Assembly: GCF_013283875.1 (NCBI RefSeq)
Contig: NZ_CP054139.1
Coordinates: 2,790,001 to 2,854,000, forward strand
Origin: Mucilaginibacter mali
GTDB taxonomy: Bacteria > Bacteroidota > Bacteroidia > Sphingobacteriales > Sphingobacteriaceae
Length of the DNA stretch: 64,000 nucleotides
Direction: 5' to 3'
Numbering within the stretch: position 1 is the first letter of the stretch; each line of letters opens with the position of its first letter. The translations under genes and the position numbers were made by a program. This document shows positions 1 to 7,394 of the stretch, in pieces. Below the pieces are notes generated by a model, which saw nothing but the letters and a program-made list of their open reading frames with translations, did not search any database and was not told where the DNA came from.

Positions 1-652
1 GCGAGAACGTGAGGTTGCTGCTGATGCTCTTGCTGTCGAGCCTGAAGGCATCGGGCTGGTAACCGACGAATGAGACCTCCACTACCGATGTATCCGAAGG
101 AACCTTTAATATGGTAAAGCTACCGGTAACGTTGGTTACCGTGTTCAGATCGGTGCCCCTTATTTTTACTGTAGCGCCCGGCAGGGCTTCGCCGGTGTTC
201 ATATCGGTTATTTTACCGGTTATCGAAAAACTGAAGTGCATGGGCGGCAGCTTAGCGGGTTCCAGTACCAGGGGCTTCACGGCCATGGTGGTATTGCGTA
301 ACGATTTCAGCTTCTTCAACCGTGGCAGGTCGTCGGGGTTTTGCAGCAGGTAAATGGTGCCGTCGTTCTCTATCCAGTATTGCAGATCGTTTTGCTTACA
401 TACATATTTAAAAACATCCTGCAGGCTTTCTTCAAAAAAGTGGTTGGCTACATTCATTTTAGCTAATTCGGAACGCTCGAAGTAAATGGGCAGGTGGTAC
501 CGCGTGGATAGTGAATCCATCATCAGATCGAGCGTGCAGGTGTAAAAGTGATCGATGACAGTTTTCTTCAGGATCTTTTTGGTGTACTGCGCCCGGGCGG
601 TACCGCAAAAAATAAACAACAGGAAAAACGAGGAAAGGAAAAGTCGCTTCAT
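1..652 (-). CDS. TonB-dependent outer-membrane receptor, N-terminal part (runs off the left edge)
   Basis: About 217 residues are visible, read leftwards from the ATG at 652-650 with no stop before the window edge. The protein begins with a signal peptide (MKRLFLSSFFLLFIF... ending in an ARAQ-type cleavage site near residue 22). Residues about 35-110 look like an STN (secretin/TonB short N-terminal) domain: a region reading YHLPIYFERSEL is followed by an ENDGTIYLL strand. From about residue 145 a carboxypeptidase-D-like regulatory domain starts (SITGKITDMNTGEALPGATV). In Bacteroidota this STN plus CarboxypepD order is the front end of SusC/RagA or FecA-type receptors, often controlled by a FecR anti-sigma pair. 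Plug and barrel would lie beyond the window, so the ligand cannot be named. Confidence 0.8.
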   Translation of the reverse strand, partial: MKRLFLSSFFLLFIFCGTARAQYTKKILKKTVIDHFYTCTLDLMMDSLSTRYHLPIYFERSELAKMNVANHFFEESLQDVFKYVCKQNDLQYWIENDGTIYLLQNPDDLPRLKKLKSLRNTTMAVKPLVLEPAKLPPMHFSFSITGKITDMNTGEALPGATVKIRGTDLNTVTNVTGSFTILKVPSDTSVVEVSFVGYQPDAFRLDSKSISSNLTFS

Positions 653-1038
653 CTTAAATAGTTCAGATAAATAATAGATAGTGTGTAGAAAAAATCGCGT
701 CAGATCATCCGGCAGGCACTGGCCTTATCGAAGTAGATCGATGCAGTTTGAAAATTTGGCGGCTTGACGCGGTTACGCTTTACCCGTGGCGGTTTTTGAA
801 ATGGGATATTGATCATAAAGTGATAGATAAACTGTAATACATTTAGTGTTTCATCGCCTTTAACTGAATTTTAACATAGTTAGTATCCCAGAAAGATGAA
901 GAAACGATGAACAGGCAAAATGTATCGGTGAATGGCGGGTTTGTGCGTCAAAATATACAGCCGGACAACAAATTGGACGCGCCCGCCAAGAAAAAAACGT
1001 TATGGTACAGGTTTTGCATCCAAATCAAAAACACTGCT
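653..1038. other. Intergenic region with no convincing gene
   Basis: This 386-base stretch separates the leftward receptor gene from the rightward zinc-ribbon gene, so it should hold divergent promoters. I found no exact TAnnTTTG element on either strand. An open frame with an ATG at 907 runs in frame into the next gene, but its 44 extra residues look unstructured and non-conserved, so I treat it as leader rather than coding sequence. Confidence 0.4.
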
Positions 1039-1302
1039 ATGAAAACAAACATACAATGCCCCCACTGCCACGGCAAACATGTGAACCCGGAGGGGAAAAC
1101 AACCCAGATCATATTTGGACTGGTGATGGTAATTATAGGCTTAGGATTTTTAACTGCTGCCTTAACCCACGCGGTTGGTTATTACTTGTTCGCGCTGCCA
1201 CTGTGCACGGTTGGTTGTATCCGTATTGGTAAAAGCTACTATTCGCACGAAACCCATGCGCAGTGTGAAGATTGTCAGCATGAGTTTGAATACATTTTTT
1301 GA
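1039..1302 (+). CDS. Small zinc-ribbon membrane protein, unknown function
   Basis: The 87-residue protein starts MKTNIQCPHCHGK. A CxxC pair near the N-terminus (CPHC) and another near the C-terminus (CEDC) flank two hydrophobic stretches (about residues 27-44 and 47-62) that look like a transmembrane hairpin. The two CxxC pairs could come together on the same membrane face to bind one zinc ion. An upstream in-frame ATG at 907 would give 131 residues. I prefer 1039 because the recognisable zinc ribbon starts directly after it. No function can be assigned. It lies 21 bases before the DUF488 gene and may be co-transcribed with it. Confidence 0.55.
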   Translation: MKTNIQCPHCHGKHVNPEGKTTQIIFGLVMVIIGLGFLTAALTHAVGYYLFALPLCTVGCIRIGKSYYSHETHAQCEDCQHEFEYIF

Positions 1303-1323
1303 TTAGATGCTGTATCTTAGATC

Positions 1324-1674
1324 ATGTCAGTCAAAATAAAGCGTATTTATGAACCTTTTGCTAAAAGCGACGGCTTCCGCATATTGATAGACCGCCTGTG
1401 GCCTCGCGGCATAAAAAAGGAAGGCACCCATATTGATAAATGGATGAAGGATATTGCCCCATCCACCCAATTGCGCAAGTGGTTTGATCACGATCCGGAA
1501 AAATGGGACGAGTTCCGCATGAAATATCATCATGAATTGAACGAGTCGGACGCGATGAAGGAAATGGCCGCTATCATCAATGAGCAGGCTACCGCAACCT
1601 TGCTATACGGCGCTAAGGAAGAAAAATACAACCACGCGATAGTATTGCAGGAGTTATTAAAAAAACATTACTAA
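1324..1674 (+). CDS. DUF488 family protein (YeaO-like)
   Basis: The 116-residue protein matches the DUF488/YeaO family along its length. It has the early KRIYEP segment, the signature FRILIDRLWPRGIKK (about residues 19-33), a W..DIAPS segment (about 40-47), and a C-terminal TLLYGAKEEKYNHA motif (about 92-105). The family is widespread and its biochemical role is not established. It is convergent with the uracil-DNA glycosylase gene and the two stop regions overlap by four bases. Start at ATG 1324. Confidence 0.85.
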   Translation: MSVKIKRIYEPFAKSDGFRILIDRLWPRGIKKEGTHIDKWMKDIAPSTQLRKWFDHDPEKWDEFRMKYHHELNESDAMKEMAAIINEQATATLLYGAKEEKYNHAIVLQELLKKHY

Positions 1675-2372
1675 AAACCTTGTACCGCCGCGAATGCCGA
1701 TAGATACTTATCAATATAAAATTGCTTTACAGCCGATTTATACTGCATAATAAACCGGGGATGCTCCAGCGCGATGATGTTTTTAAAGAAGCCGTGTTGG
1801 TTATTTAATTTACGCAAAAAAGCCTCGTTCTTCCCTGTACCGAAGCAAAAGCAGACATCAGTGTTTACACCTAAATTTATTTGAGTGCGGATATTATCAA
1901 CAATATAATCCTTTACCGCATCCTGCAATTCCCTGCTATCATAATAATTATAATTGGTTTCCCTCCCTTTCTCATCTATCGATGTAAAGCCTAATGGACA
2001 AAGCGAATTGATATAAAATTTGCCATAAAAAGCACCGGGGCCGCCATAGGCATTTATCATTTCATAAATAAATACCGATGATGGTTCGTGCGTTACTTTA
2101 CCTTCATAGGCAATACCGCATTCACTCACCAGCCGCTTAGGGTCGGTAAAAGGTATACCGGTCATCCCGCTGCCAAACCTGCCGGGGTTAATGCCAAGTA
2201 TTAAATAGCGCGATTGATCATCGCTATAGTATTTGCGGTAAAATGCTTCAGAAACAGTATTTGCCTGCTCCGATTCCCGGTACGGATTCATCACCCTGAT
2301 GCCGTTGGGCAACGGGCCACCTGTATAAGTCAGGTGGCGGTTAAGGCTTATCACTTTGTCGGCAAATGTCAT
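1671..2372 (-). CDS. Uracil-DNA glycosylase family protein, SMUG2-like
   Basis: The 233-residue protein belongs to the UDG superfamily and most resembles the SMUG2 subfamily described from Pedobacter heparinus (formerly DUF4918). Motif 1 is GINPGRFGSGMTGIPFTDP (about residues 60-78). A SMUG-type INSLCPLGF segment lies at about 121-129. The C-terminal motif is EHPRF (about 203-207), where the His-Pro loop would enter the DNA minor groove. Its expected role is base-excision repair, removing deaminated bases such as uracil. The subfamily call rests on motif style, so substrate preference is inferred. It is transcribed alone, leftwards. Confidence 0.8.
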   Translation of the reverse strand: MTFADKVISLNRHLTYTGGPLPNGIRVMNPYRESEQANTVSEAFYRKYYSDDQSRYLILGINPGRFGSGMTGIPFTDPKRLVSECGIAYEGKVTHEPSSVFIYEMINAYGGPGAFYGKFYINSLCPLGFTSIDEKGRETNYNYYDSRELQDAVKDYIVDNIRTQINLGVNTDVCFCFGTGKNEAFLRKLNNQHGFFKNIIALEHPRFIMQYKSAVKQFYIDKYLSAFAAVQGF

Positions 2373-2453
2373 CTACGCAAGTTAAAAGGATATTTATCGC
2401 TTTCAAAGTTTTCTATGCCCGGCTTTTAAAACACCTAAATCAGGTATATTATT

Positions 2454-2478
2454 TTTATTTAAAATAATTCTAAATAAA
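2454..2478. promoter_or_regulatory. Upstream operator-like inverted repeat (7-1-7 core) before the siderophore receptor
   Basis: This 25-base palindrome is centred on 2466; eleven of the twelve arm pairs match. The core (2459-2473) is TTAAAATAATTCTAA. It sits directly upstream of the -33 element and shares its half-site with a second repeat downstream of the promoter. The 7-1-7 geometry is that of a Fur box, though the bases differ from the E. coli consensus. Confidence 0.55.
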
Positions 2479-2480
2479 GT

Positions 2481-2510
2481 TTGTCAAAGCAATTTCGCTT
2501 TTTATATTTG
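2481..2510 (+). promoter_or_regulatory. Bacteroidota promoter of the siderophore receptor gene
   Basis: A TTG at 2481-2483 is followed after 19 bases by TATATTTG at 2503-2510. This is an exact match to the Bacteroidota primary sigma consensus (TTG, about 19 bases, TAnnTTTG). Transcription should start near 2515-2519, inside the second inverted repeat, leaving a leader of about 35-40 bases before the ATG at 2554. Confidence 0.75.
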
Positions 2511-2517
2511 CCGCAGA

Positions 2518-2532
2518 TTAGAATTAATCTAA
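2518..2532. promoter_or_regulatory. Downstream operator-like inverted repeat (7-1-7) over the start site
   Basis: TTAGAATTAATCTAA is an inverted repeat with seven-base arms around a centre at 2525 (one arm pair mismatched). It lies just after the -7 element, where a bound repressor would block transcription. It is 59 bases centre to centre from the upstream copy, and both run into the same TCTAAATAAAG sequence on the right. With a siderophore receptor downstream, an iron-responsive Fur-type repressor is the natural candidate (inference). Confidence 0.55.
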
Positions 2533-2553
2533 ATAAAGATACAACTAAGACTT

Positions 2554-4971
2554 ATGAACAAAATCTACAGCATCCTCCTATTATTTCTATGTTTAACTGT
2601 CGTCGTGGCCAAAGCAGATGGCCCCTTGCTTAAAAACGGCAGCATACGTGGCCGTGTACAAACCAGCGATGGCAAACCGGCAGTTTTTGTAAGCGTAGGT
2701 ATTAAAAACACCAACAAAGGCACTACTACCGATGATAATGGTAACTACGTGCTCACTAATATCAAACCCGGCACTTATACCGTAAAAGTATCTTCAGTAG
2801 GCCTGCAAGCCGAAGAAAAAGACGTAACCGTTAGCGAAGGCAAACCTACCATATTGGATTTTATACTGCGCGAAAGCGCTTCGCAACTGAGTGAAGTATC
2901 GGTAACGGGCAGTAACCGCCGCAACAAGCCGGTATTGGTTGGTAAATCGGGCCTGCGCCCGCTGGATGTGCCGCAAGCCATACAGGTGATAGATAGTACC
3001 GTTATTGCTGACCAGCAAATTAACCGTCTGGCCGACGTAATGAAAAACGTGAACGGTATTGCCCTTGGCGAAAACCGTGGTTCGGTAAACGAATCGTTTT
3101 ATGCCCGTGGTTATAGCCTTGGCGCGAATAATGTGTTTAAAAACGGCGCGCGTTCATCAACAGGTGGTATGCCCGAGGCCAGTACGCTTGAATCGGTAGA
3201 GGTATTGAAAGGCAGCGCGGCCCTGATGTATGGCGGCGTTACCGGCGGCGCTGTAGTGAACATGGTTACCAAAAAGCCCAAATTTAACTGGGGCGGCGAG
3301 GTAAGCATGCGTGCCGGCAGTTATGATATGTATAAACCTACGGTTGATGTGTACGGCCCGCTATCTAAAAACATCGCCTTCCGTGTGATCACTACCAAAG
3401 AAAACGCCAACAGTTTTCGCGATGTGGTAAAAACCGACCGCTTTTATATCAATCCTTCCTTGCTGTTCAATATCAGCAAAAAAACAGAGTTGATATTACA
3501 GGGCGATTACCTGAAAAGCAATTACACACCCGATTTTGGTATCGGCACCGTTGCCGGGCAGATCACACCGGTTGGCCGCAACGCGTTTGTAAACGCATCG
3601 TGGGCGTATAACAACACCAACACCGGTACAGCACAAGCTAACCTTACCCACCGCTTTAACGATACCTGGAAACTGAATGTTATCGGTTCGTTCCAGTCAT
3701 ATTATCGTAATTACTTTGGCGCGGAACGTCCGCAGGCCACCGCGGCAAACGGTGTAGCACCGCGCGCACTTACCCGTTCAAACTCTAAGGAGTATACCAC
3801 CAACCAGCAAATTAACCTGACCGGCAGTGCTGTAACAGGTGCAATAAAACATACACTGTTGTTTGGTGCCGATGCAGATCAGTCTAAAACTACAGCGTAC
3901 GCCTTTAAATATGGTAGTGCCGGGGCTACATCTTTCAGCTACCCTAACTTTAACCTGTTAGATCCATCTACCTATGCAACCAGCATGGATATCCCCTACA
4001 CCTACACCTACCAAAACACCCAAACCCCTATTTACCGTATGGGCGCCTTCGCGCAGGACCTGATCAGCCTGACCGAGCAGTTTAAAGTATTAGCAGGCGT
4101 GCGTTACACCTATCAGCGCACCCCTAAAGCCAGCACATACAACCAGGAAACCGGCGTAACTACACTGGCCAATACCGGTATAGCGGGCAATAAAGTTGAT
4201 AAAGCATTTTCGCCAAAGGTAGGCCTGATCTATCAGCCGGTAACCAGTACATCGTTTTACTTAAGCTACGCCAATAACTTCACCTCAAACTCGGGTGTGG
4301 ATGTTAATGGTTCACCAATGGGGTCATCTATCATCGATCAGTACGAGGCCGGTGTGAAAAGAGAATTCCTGAACGGTAAACTATCGGTAGGCGTTACAGC
4401 TTACCGCATCATGAATAACCGTTTTGCCCAAACCGCGCAATTCCAGGCCGATGGTGTTACACCAAACTCGGATACCAACGTGAAAGAGTTTAGCGGTAAA
4501 ACCGCCAGTGATGGTTTAGAACTGGATATTAACGGCAAGCTATCGCCTAATATATATTTCCTTGCGGGATATGCTTATAACTTCTTCCGTTATACCCAAA
4601 CCCTGCCTACCGGTATTACCGAGGGCGAACGTATTGTGGGCAGCACACCGCACACAGCAAATGCCACCGTATTTTACACTTTTACCAATGGCGATTTAAG
4701 CGGTTTAAAATTTGGCCTATCGGGCTTTTATACCGGCAAACGCAGCAGCGGTTTCAACACGCTTAAAACCGGCGCCGCACGTGGCGTACCTGTAACCCTT
4801 ACCGATTATGCCACGTTCGATCTTTCGGCAGGGTATACCTACAAAAAAGTATCACTGCTGGCTAAGGTATCAAACTTCACTAACGAAATTAACTACCTGG
4901 TGCATGAGAACTACAGCGTAAACCCAATTGCGCCGCGCATGGTACAGGCTACCTTATCGTACAAATTCTAA
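2554..4971 (+). CDS. TonB-dependent siderophore receptor
   Basis: The 805-residue protein has a signal peptide (about 1-22), a carboxypeptidase-like regulatory domain (about 31-112, SIRGRVQTSDGKPAV), a plug domain (about 130-240) and a 22-strand-type barrel ending in an aromatic residue (YKF). The plug has the siderophore-receptor form: DVPQAIQVIDSTVIADQQ, then GENRGSVNESFYARGY, VEVLKGSAALMYGG and GAVVNMVTKKP. Barrel strands end with the YEAGVKREFLNGKLSVGV segment typical of the FhuA/FpvA family. It should import ferric siderophore with TonB-ExbBD energy. The flanking inverted repeats suggest iron control. It appears monocistronic and ends at a strong terminator. The siderophore itself cannot be named. 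Confidence 0.92.
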   Translation: MNKIYSILLLFLCLTVVVAKADGPLLKNGSIRGRVQTSDGKPAVFVSVGIKNTNKGTTTDDNGNYVLTNIKPGTYTVKVSSVGLQAEEKDVTVSEGKPTILDFILRESASQLSEVSVTGSNRRNKPVLVGKSGLRPLDVPQAIQVIDSTVIADQQINRLADVMKNVNGIALGENRGSVNESFYARGYSLGANNVFKNGARSSTGGMPEASTLESVEVLKGSAALMYGGVTGGAVVNMVTKKPKFNWGGEVSMRAGSYDMYKPTVDVYGPLSKNIAFRVITTKENANSFRDVVKTDRFYINPSLLFNISKKTELILQGDYLKSNYTPDFGIGTVAGQITPVGRNAFVNASWAYNNTNTGTAQANLTHRFNDTWKLNVIGSFQSYYRNYFGAERPQATAANGVAPRALTRSNSKEYTTNQQINLTGSAVTGAIKHTLLFGADADQSKTTAYAFKYGSAGATSFSYPNFNLLDPSTYATSMDIPYTYTYQNTQTPIYRMGAFAQDLISLTEQFKVLAGVRYTYQRTPKASTYNQETGVTTLANTGIAGNKVDKAFSPKVGLIYQPVTSTSFYLSYANNFTSNSGVDVNGSPMGSSIIDQYEAGVKREFLNGKLSVGVTAYRIMNNRFAQTAQFQADGVTPNSDTNVKEFSGKTASDGLELDINGKLSPNIYFLAGYAYNFFRYTQTLPTGITEGERIVGSTPHTANATVFYTFTNGDLSGLKFGLSGFYTGKRSSGFNTLKTGAARGVPVTLTDYATFDLSAGYTYKKVSLLAKVSNFTNEINYLVHENYSVNPIAPRMVQATLSYKF

Positions 4972-4986
4972 AAACAAGACTGATAC

Positions 4987-5034
4987 AAAAAGGAAAAGGG
5001 GAAAGATCAAATGATCTTTCCCCTTTTCCTTTTT
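4987..5034. terminator. Bidirectional terminator: perfect 23-bp stem, 2-base loop
   Basis: Positions 4987-5009 pair perfectly with 5012-5034 around the loop AA. The stem has G4/C4 blocks, with T residues at the 3' end on both strands. It lies between the convergent receptor gene and tRNA-Gln and can end transcription of both. Confidence 0.85.
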
Positions 5035-5038
5035 TGAG

Positions 5039-5109
5039 TTCCCACGCATGGATTCGAACCACGACAAGCAGAGTCAGAGTCTGATGTGCTACCGTTACAC
5101 CACGTGGGA
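5039..5109 (-). tRNA. tRNA-Gln (CUG anticodon)
   Basis: The minus strand folds into a 71-base cloverleaf without encoded CCA. It has a 7-bp acceptor stem (TCCCACG with CGTGGGA), a D arm GTGT/GCAC with the GG of the D loop, a T arm CGTGG-TTCGAAT-CCATG, and a discriminator A. The anticodon loop is CTCTGAC, so positions 34-36 read CUG, decoding CAG (Gln). The top base pair of the anticodon stem (27-43) is a T-C mismatch and the other four pairs hold. A promoter-like box lies 13 bases upstream. Confidence 0.9.
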
Positions 5110-5121
5110 TTTTTGAGGTTG

Positions 5122-5129
5122 CAAATGTA
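5122..5129 (-). promoter_or_regulatory. -7 element of the tRNA-Gln promoter
   Basis: On the minus strand this reads TACATTTG, an exact TAnnTTTG match ending 13 bases before the tRNA 5' end. A TTC (not TTG) lies 19 bases upstream as a weak -33 element. Confidence 0.6.
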
Positions 5130-5196
5130 CTCTTTTTTTGATAATTCCGAAATCAATTCATCATTTGTACATGTGCATATCCCGCACATTTGCACA

Positions 5197-6213
5197 TTAA
5201 TCCAAACTCACCATCGCCTTAATTACCCCATTGGCCGGGTTCAACCAGCTTTCAAACTGATCTTTTACCTCGTCAAATTTCACCCGGTGGGTGATGTAAT
5301 TGGTAGGATCGACCAAGCCCTTCTTCATCGACGCGATCACGTGTTCAAAATCGGCACGGGTGGCGTTACGGCTGCTCATCAGCGTAGCTTCGCGTTTATG
5401 AAACTCCGGATGACTGATGCTGATCTCGCCCTTTTGTAAACCAACCAACACATATCTTGCCCCATGCGCCATGTATTGAAAACCGTTATTAATAGCACGC
5501 AGGCTACCCGTGGCATCTATTACCACGGTAGGCATATCGCCGTTGGTAATTTCGCTTAGGCGCTCCATCACTTTTTCTGTCGATACGTTGATCACGTGGT
5601 CAACCTTCAGCCTGTCGCGGCAAAAATCAAGGCGTGCCTCGTTCATATCCATGGCAATTACCTTGCCGCCGGCTATGCGGGCAAATTCCATGGTACCTAA
5701 ACCTATCGGGCCTGCTCCTATCACCAAAACATATTCGCCCGGTTCAACGCCTGCCCGGCGCACACCGTGCGCACCGATGGCCAATGGCTCAACCAGGGCC
5801 AGCTCATCATAACTCAAACCTTCGCCATGTACTAACGAATAGCTTGGCACGGCAAGGTATTCGGCCATACCGCCATCCACATGCACGCCGCATACTTTAA
5901 TACTGGCGCAGCAATTGGGCTTACCGCTGCGGCAGGCAATACAGGTACCGCAATTAAAGTATGGGATAAAGGTAACCGCCTCATCTTTAGCAAACCCTTC
6001 GGCGCCGTTAGGCTCCACCAGATCGCCTGATAATTCGTGGCCTAAAATACGCGGATAGCTAAAAAATGGCTGCGTGCCCTCAAAGGCGTGCAGGTCGGTA
6101 CCGCAAATACCAATACGTTTTATTTTGATGATGGATTGACCGGCTTCGGCTACCGGCGCTTCTTTTTCGGCGTATGCCAGTTTACCCGGCTCTTCGCAAA
6201 CTAATACTTTCAT
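5197..6213 (-). CDS. Zinc-dependent alcohol dehydrogenase, sugar-pathway type
   Basis: The 338-residue protein is a medium-chain zinc dehydrogenase of the sorbitol/L-threonine/galactonate dehydrogenase branch. Catalytic zinc ligands are visible as C37 (GICGTDLH) and H59-E60 (LGHELSG). A structural zinc site is formed by the Cys run at about 88-102 (CGTCIACRSGKPNCC). The NAD-binding Rossmann loop is GAGPIGLG at about 166-173. It should oxidise a sugar alcohol or sugar acid hydroxyl with NAD(P). It starts 14 bases after the stop of the aldo-keto reductase gene, so the two form an operon. In other bacteria such pairs serve oxidative L-fucose or L-galactose breakdown. The exact substrate is inferred from this pairing only. 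Confidence 0.85.
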   Translation of the reverse strand: MKVLVCEEPGKLAYAEKEAPVAEAGQSIIKIKRIGICGTDLHAFEGTQPFFSYPRILGHELSGDLVEPNGAEGFAKDEAVTFIPYFNCGTCIACRSGKPNCCASIKVCGVHVDGGMAEYLAVPSYSLVHGEGLSYDELALVEPLAIGAHGVRRAGVEPGEYVLVIGAGPIGLGTMEFARIAGGKVIAMDMNEARLDFCRDRLKVDHVINVSTEKVMERLSEITNGDMPTVVIDATGSLRAINNGFQYMAHGARYVLVGLQKGEISISHPEFHKREATLMSSRNATRADFEHVIASMKKGLVDPTNYITHRVKFDEVKDQFESWLNPANGVIKAMVSLD

Positions 6214-6227
6214 GTTTTATCTATTGC

Positions 6228-7238
6228 TTACAAATAAGCGTAATCTTTATTTATCAAACCCTCAGTTCTCATTTCTTCCCAAAAGCCTGCGGGGATGGCT
6301 ACTTCGGCCATATCTACATTGCCTTTTACCCGGGTGGCATTGGTGGTGTTCAGCGCTATACTTTTCACACCCGGCGCATTTAAACCAAATGCCACACAAA
6401 CTTCAGCAGGCTTGATGCTGTATTTACTGCACAATCGAAAGAAATCTTCGCGCCATTTAAACAATGCCGGATGGCTCTCCCTGCCCATCAGTTTATAATT
6501 GTAATAATCCGACCCGATCAAAAAACCGGCGTTAAACACTGCCGAATTGATGATGGCTATGCCCTTCACATCCAGTTCTTCCATAAAATCTACCAGTTCA
6601 TCGGGGTGGCTGTGCACCGTCATGCTGTTGGCAATCATCACCCAATCCAGCGCAACATCCTGCGTAATACGTTGTACCATGCGCCAATCCTTGCTGCCCA
6701 CGCCTATGGCCTTTACTTTGCCTTGCTGCTTTAGTTCGCCTAAAGCGCGGTAAGCATCCAGTACATCGGCGTAACGCTTTTCGGCGTCCTGCCCATTTGC
6801 GGCAGCGGCCAGGTATTCGTCCGGATCGTGTATCGATACCAGTTGAGCGTCGTAACCGTTCAATAATTCGTTGCCCTGGTGATAGCATTCCAGTATGCCC
6901 TCGTAGCTGATCTTCTGTACAGCATCGTTCTTCAATCCTATCCAAACGCCGGGTTCAAAGGTAGGCTCTGCGGTTTTTAGTTCCGTCCTAACCCATCCCA
7001 GTTTATTGCTGATCAATACCTCATCAGGCTGCACGCCTAACTCCTTTAAACATTTACCCAGCGATTCCAGCGCGAGACCAGCGCCGTACTTCCCCGCCGA
7101 ATCGAACACGACCGGTTTTTGCGAATGCGCCATGCATTCTTTCACAATGGCCAGTTTGGCATCATCGCTAAGCGCTACAAAAAGGTTACCTAATCCGCTG
7201 GTGCCGAAGATGACCTTGGGTAATTGGATATCGGGCAT
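6228..7238 (-). CDS. Aldo-keto reductase, D-threo-aldose 1-dehydrogenase (L-fucose dehydrogenase) type
   Basis: The 336-residue protein starts with the family signature KVIFGTSGLGNLFVAL. The catalytic tetrad of aldo-keto reductases is present as D46, Y51 (FDSAGKYGAG), K79 (ISNKLGW) and H137 (SIHDPDEY). This branch oxidises C1 of L-fucose, L-galactose or D-arabinose to the lactone, the first step of non-phosphorylating fucose breakdown. It is the first gene of a two-gene leftward operon with the zinc dehydrogenase. Missing from the window are the lactonase, dehydratase and aldolase that would complete the route, so pathway assignment is inferred. Confidence 0.82.
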   Translation of the reverse strand: MPDIQLPKVIFGTSGLGNLFVALSDDAKLAIVKECMAHSQKPVVFDSAGKYGAGLALESLGKCLKELGVQPDEVLISNKLGWVRTELKTAEPTFEPGVWIGLKNDAVQKISYEGILECYHQGNELLNGYDAQLVSIHDPDEYLAAAANGQDAEKRYADVLDAYRALGELKQQGKVKAIGVGSKDWRMVQRITQDVALDWVMIANSMTVHSHPDELVDFMEELDVKGIAIINSAVFNAGFLIGSDYYNYKLMGRESHPALFKWREDFFRLCSKYSIKPAEVCVAFGLNAPGVKSIALNTTNATRVKGNVDMAEVAIPAGFWEEMRTEGLINKDYAYL

Positions 7239-7372
7239 AATTATACAGGTTTATTGCTTTGTGCCAAAACTAAGAAAATATGTCATTAATACAGTTAATA
7301 AAAAACACATTTTGAGTGTTGAAATAGGGCATCTTTCCACCTAAATAAACAGTTTAAAACCATTGAAACTGA

Positions 7373-7380
7373 TATATTTG
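7373..7380 (+). promoter_or_regulatory. -7 promoter element of the giant NHL-repeat gene; decides its start codon
   Basis: TATATTTG is an exact TAnnTTTG match. Its last base is also the first base of a GTG that could be read as a start at 7380. Transcription would begin some 5-9 bases further on, so that GTG would not be in the mRNA and the ATG at 7395 is the likely start. No good -33 TTG is seen at the expected distance. Confidence 0.5.
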
Positions 7381-7394
7381 TGCCTGCAAAAACT

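Noticed and set aside
907..1038. N-terminal extension of the zinc-ribbon protein from an upstream ATG
   Set aside because: The 44 added residues look unstructured, and the zinc-binding CPHC domain begins right after the internal ATG at 1039.
5007..5195. Leftward open frame of 62 codons over the tRNA-Gln gene
   Set aside because: It is the translation of the tRNA and its terminator; the Cys/Ser/Gly-rich product is a known artefact of reading through tRNA genes.
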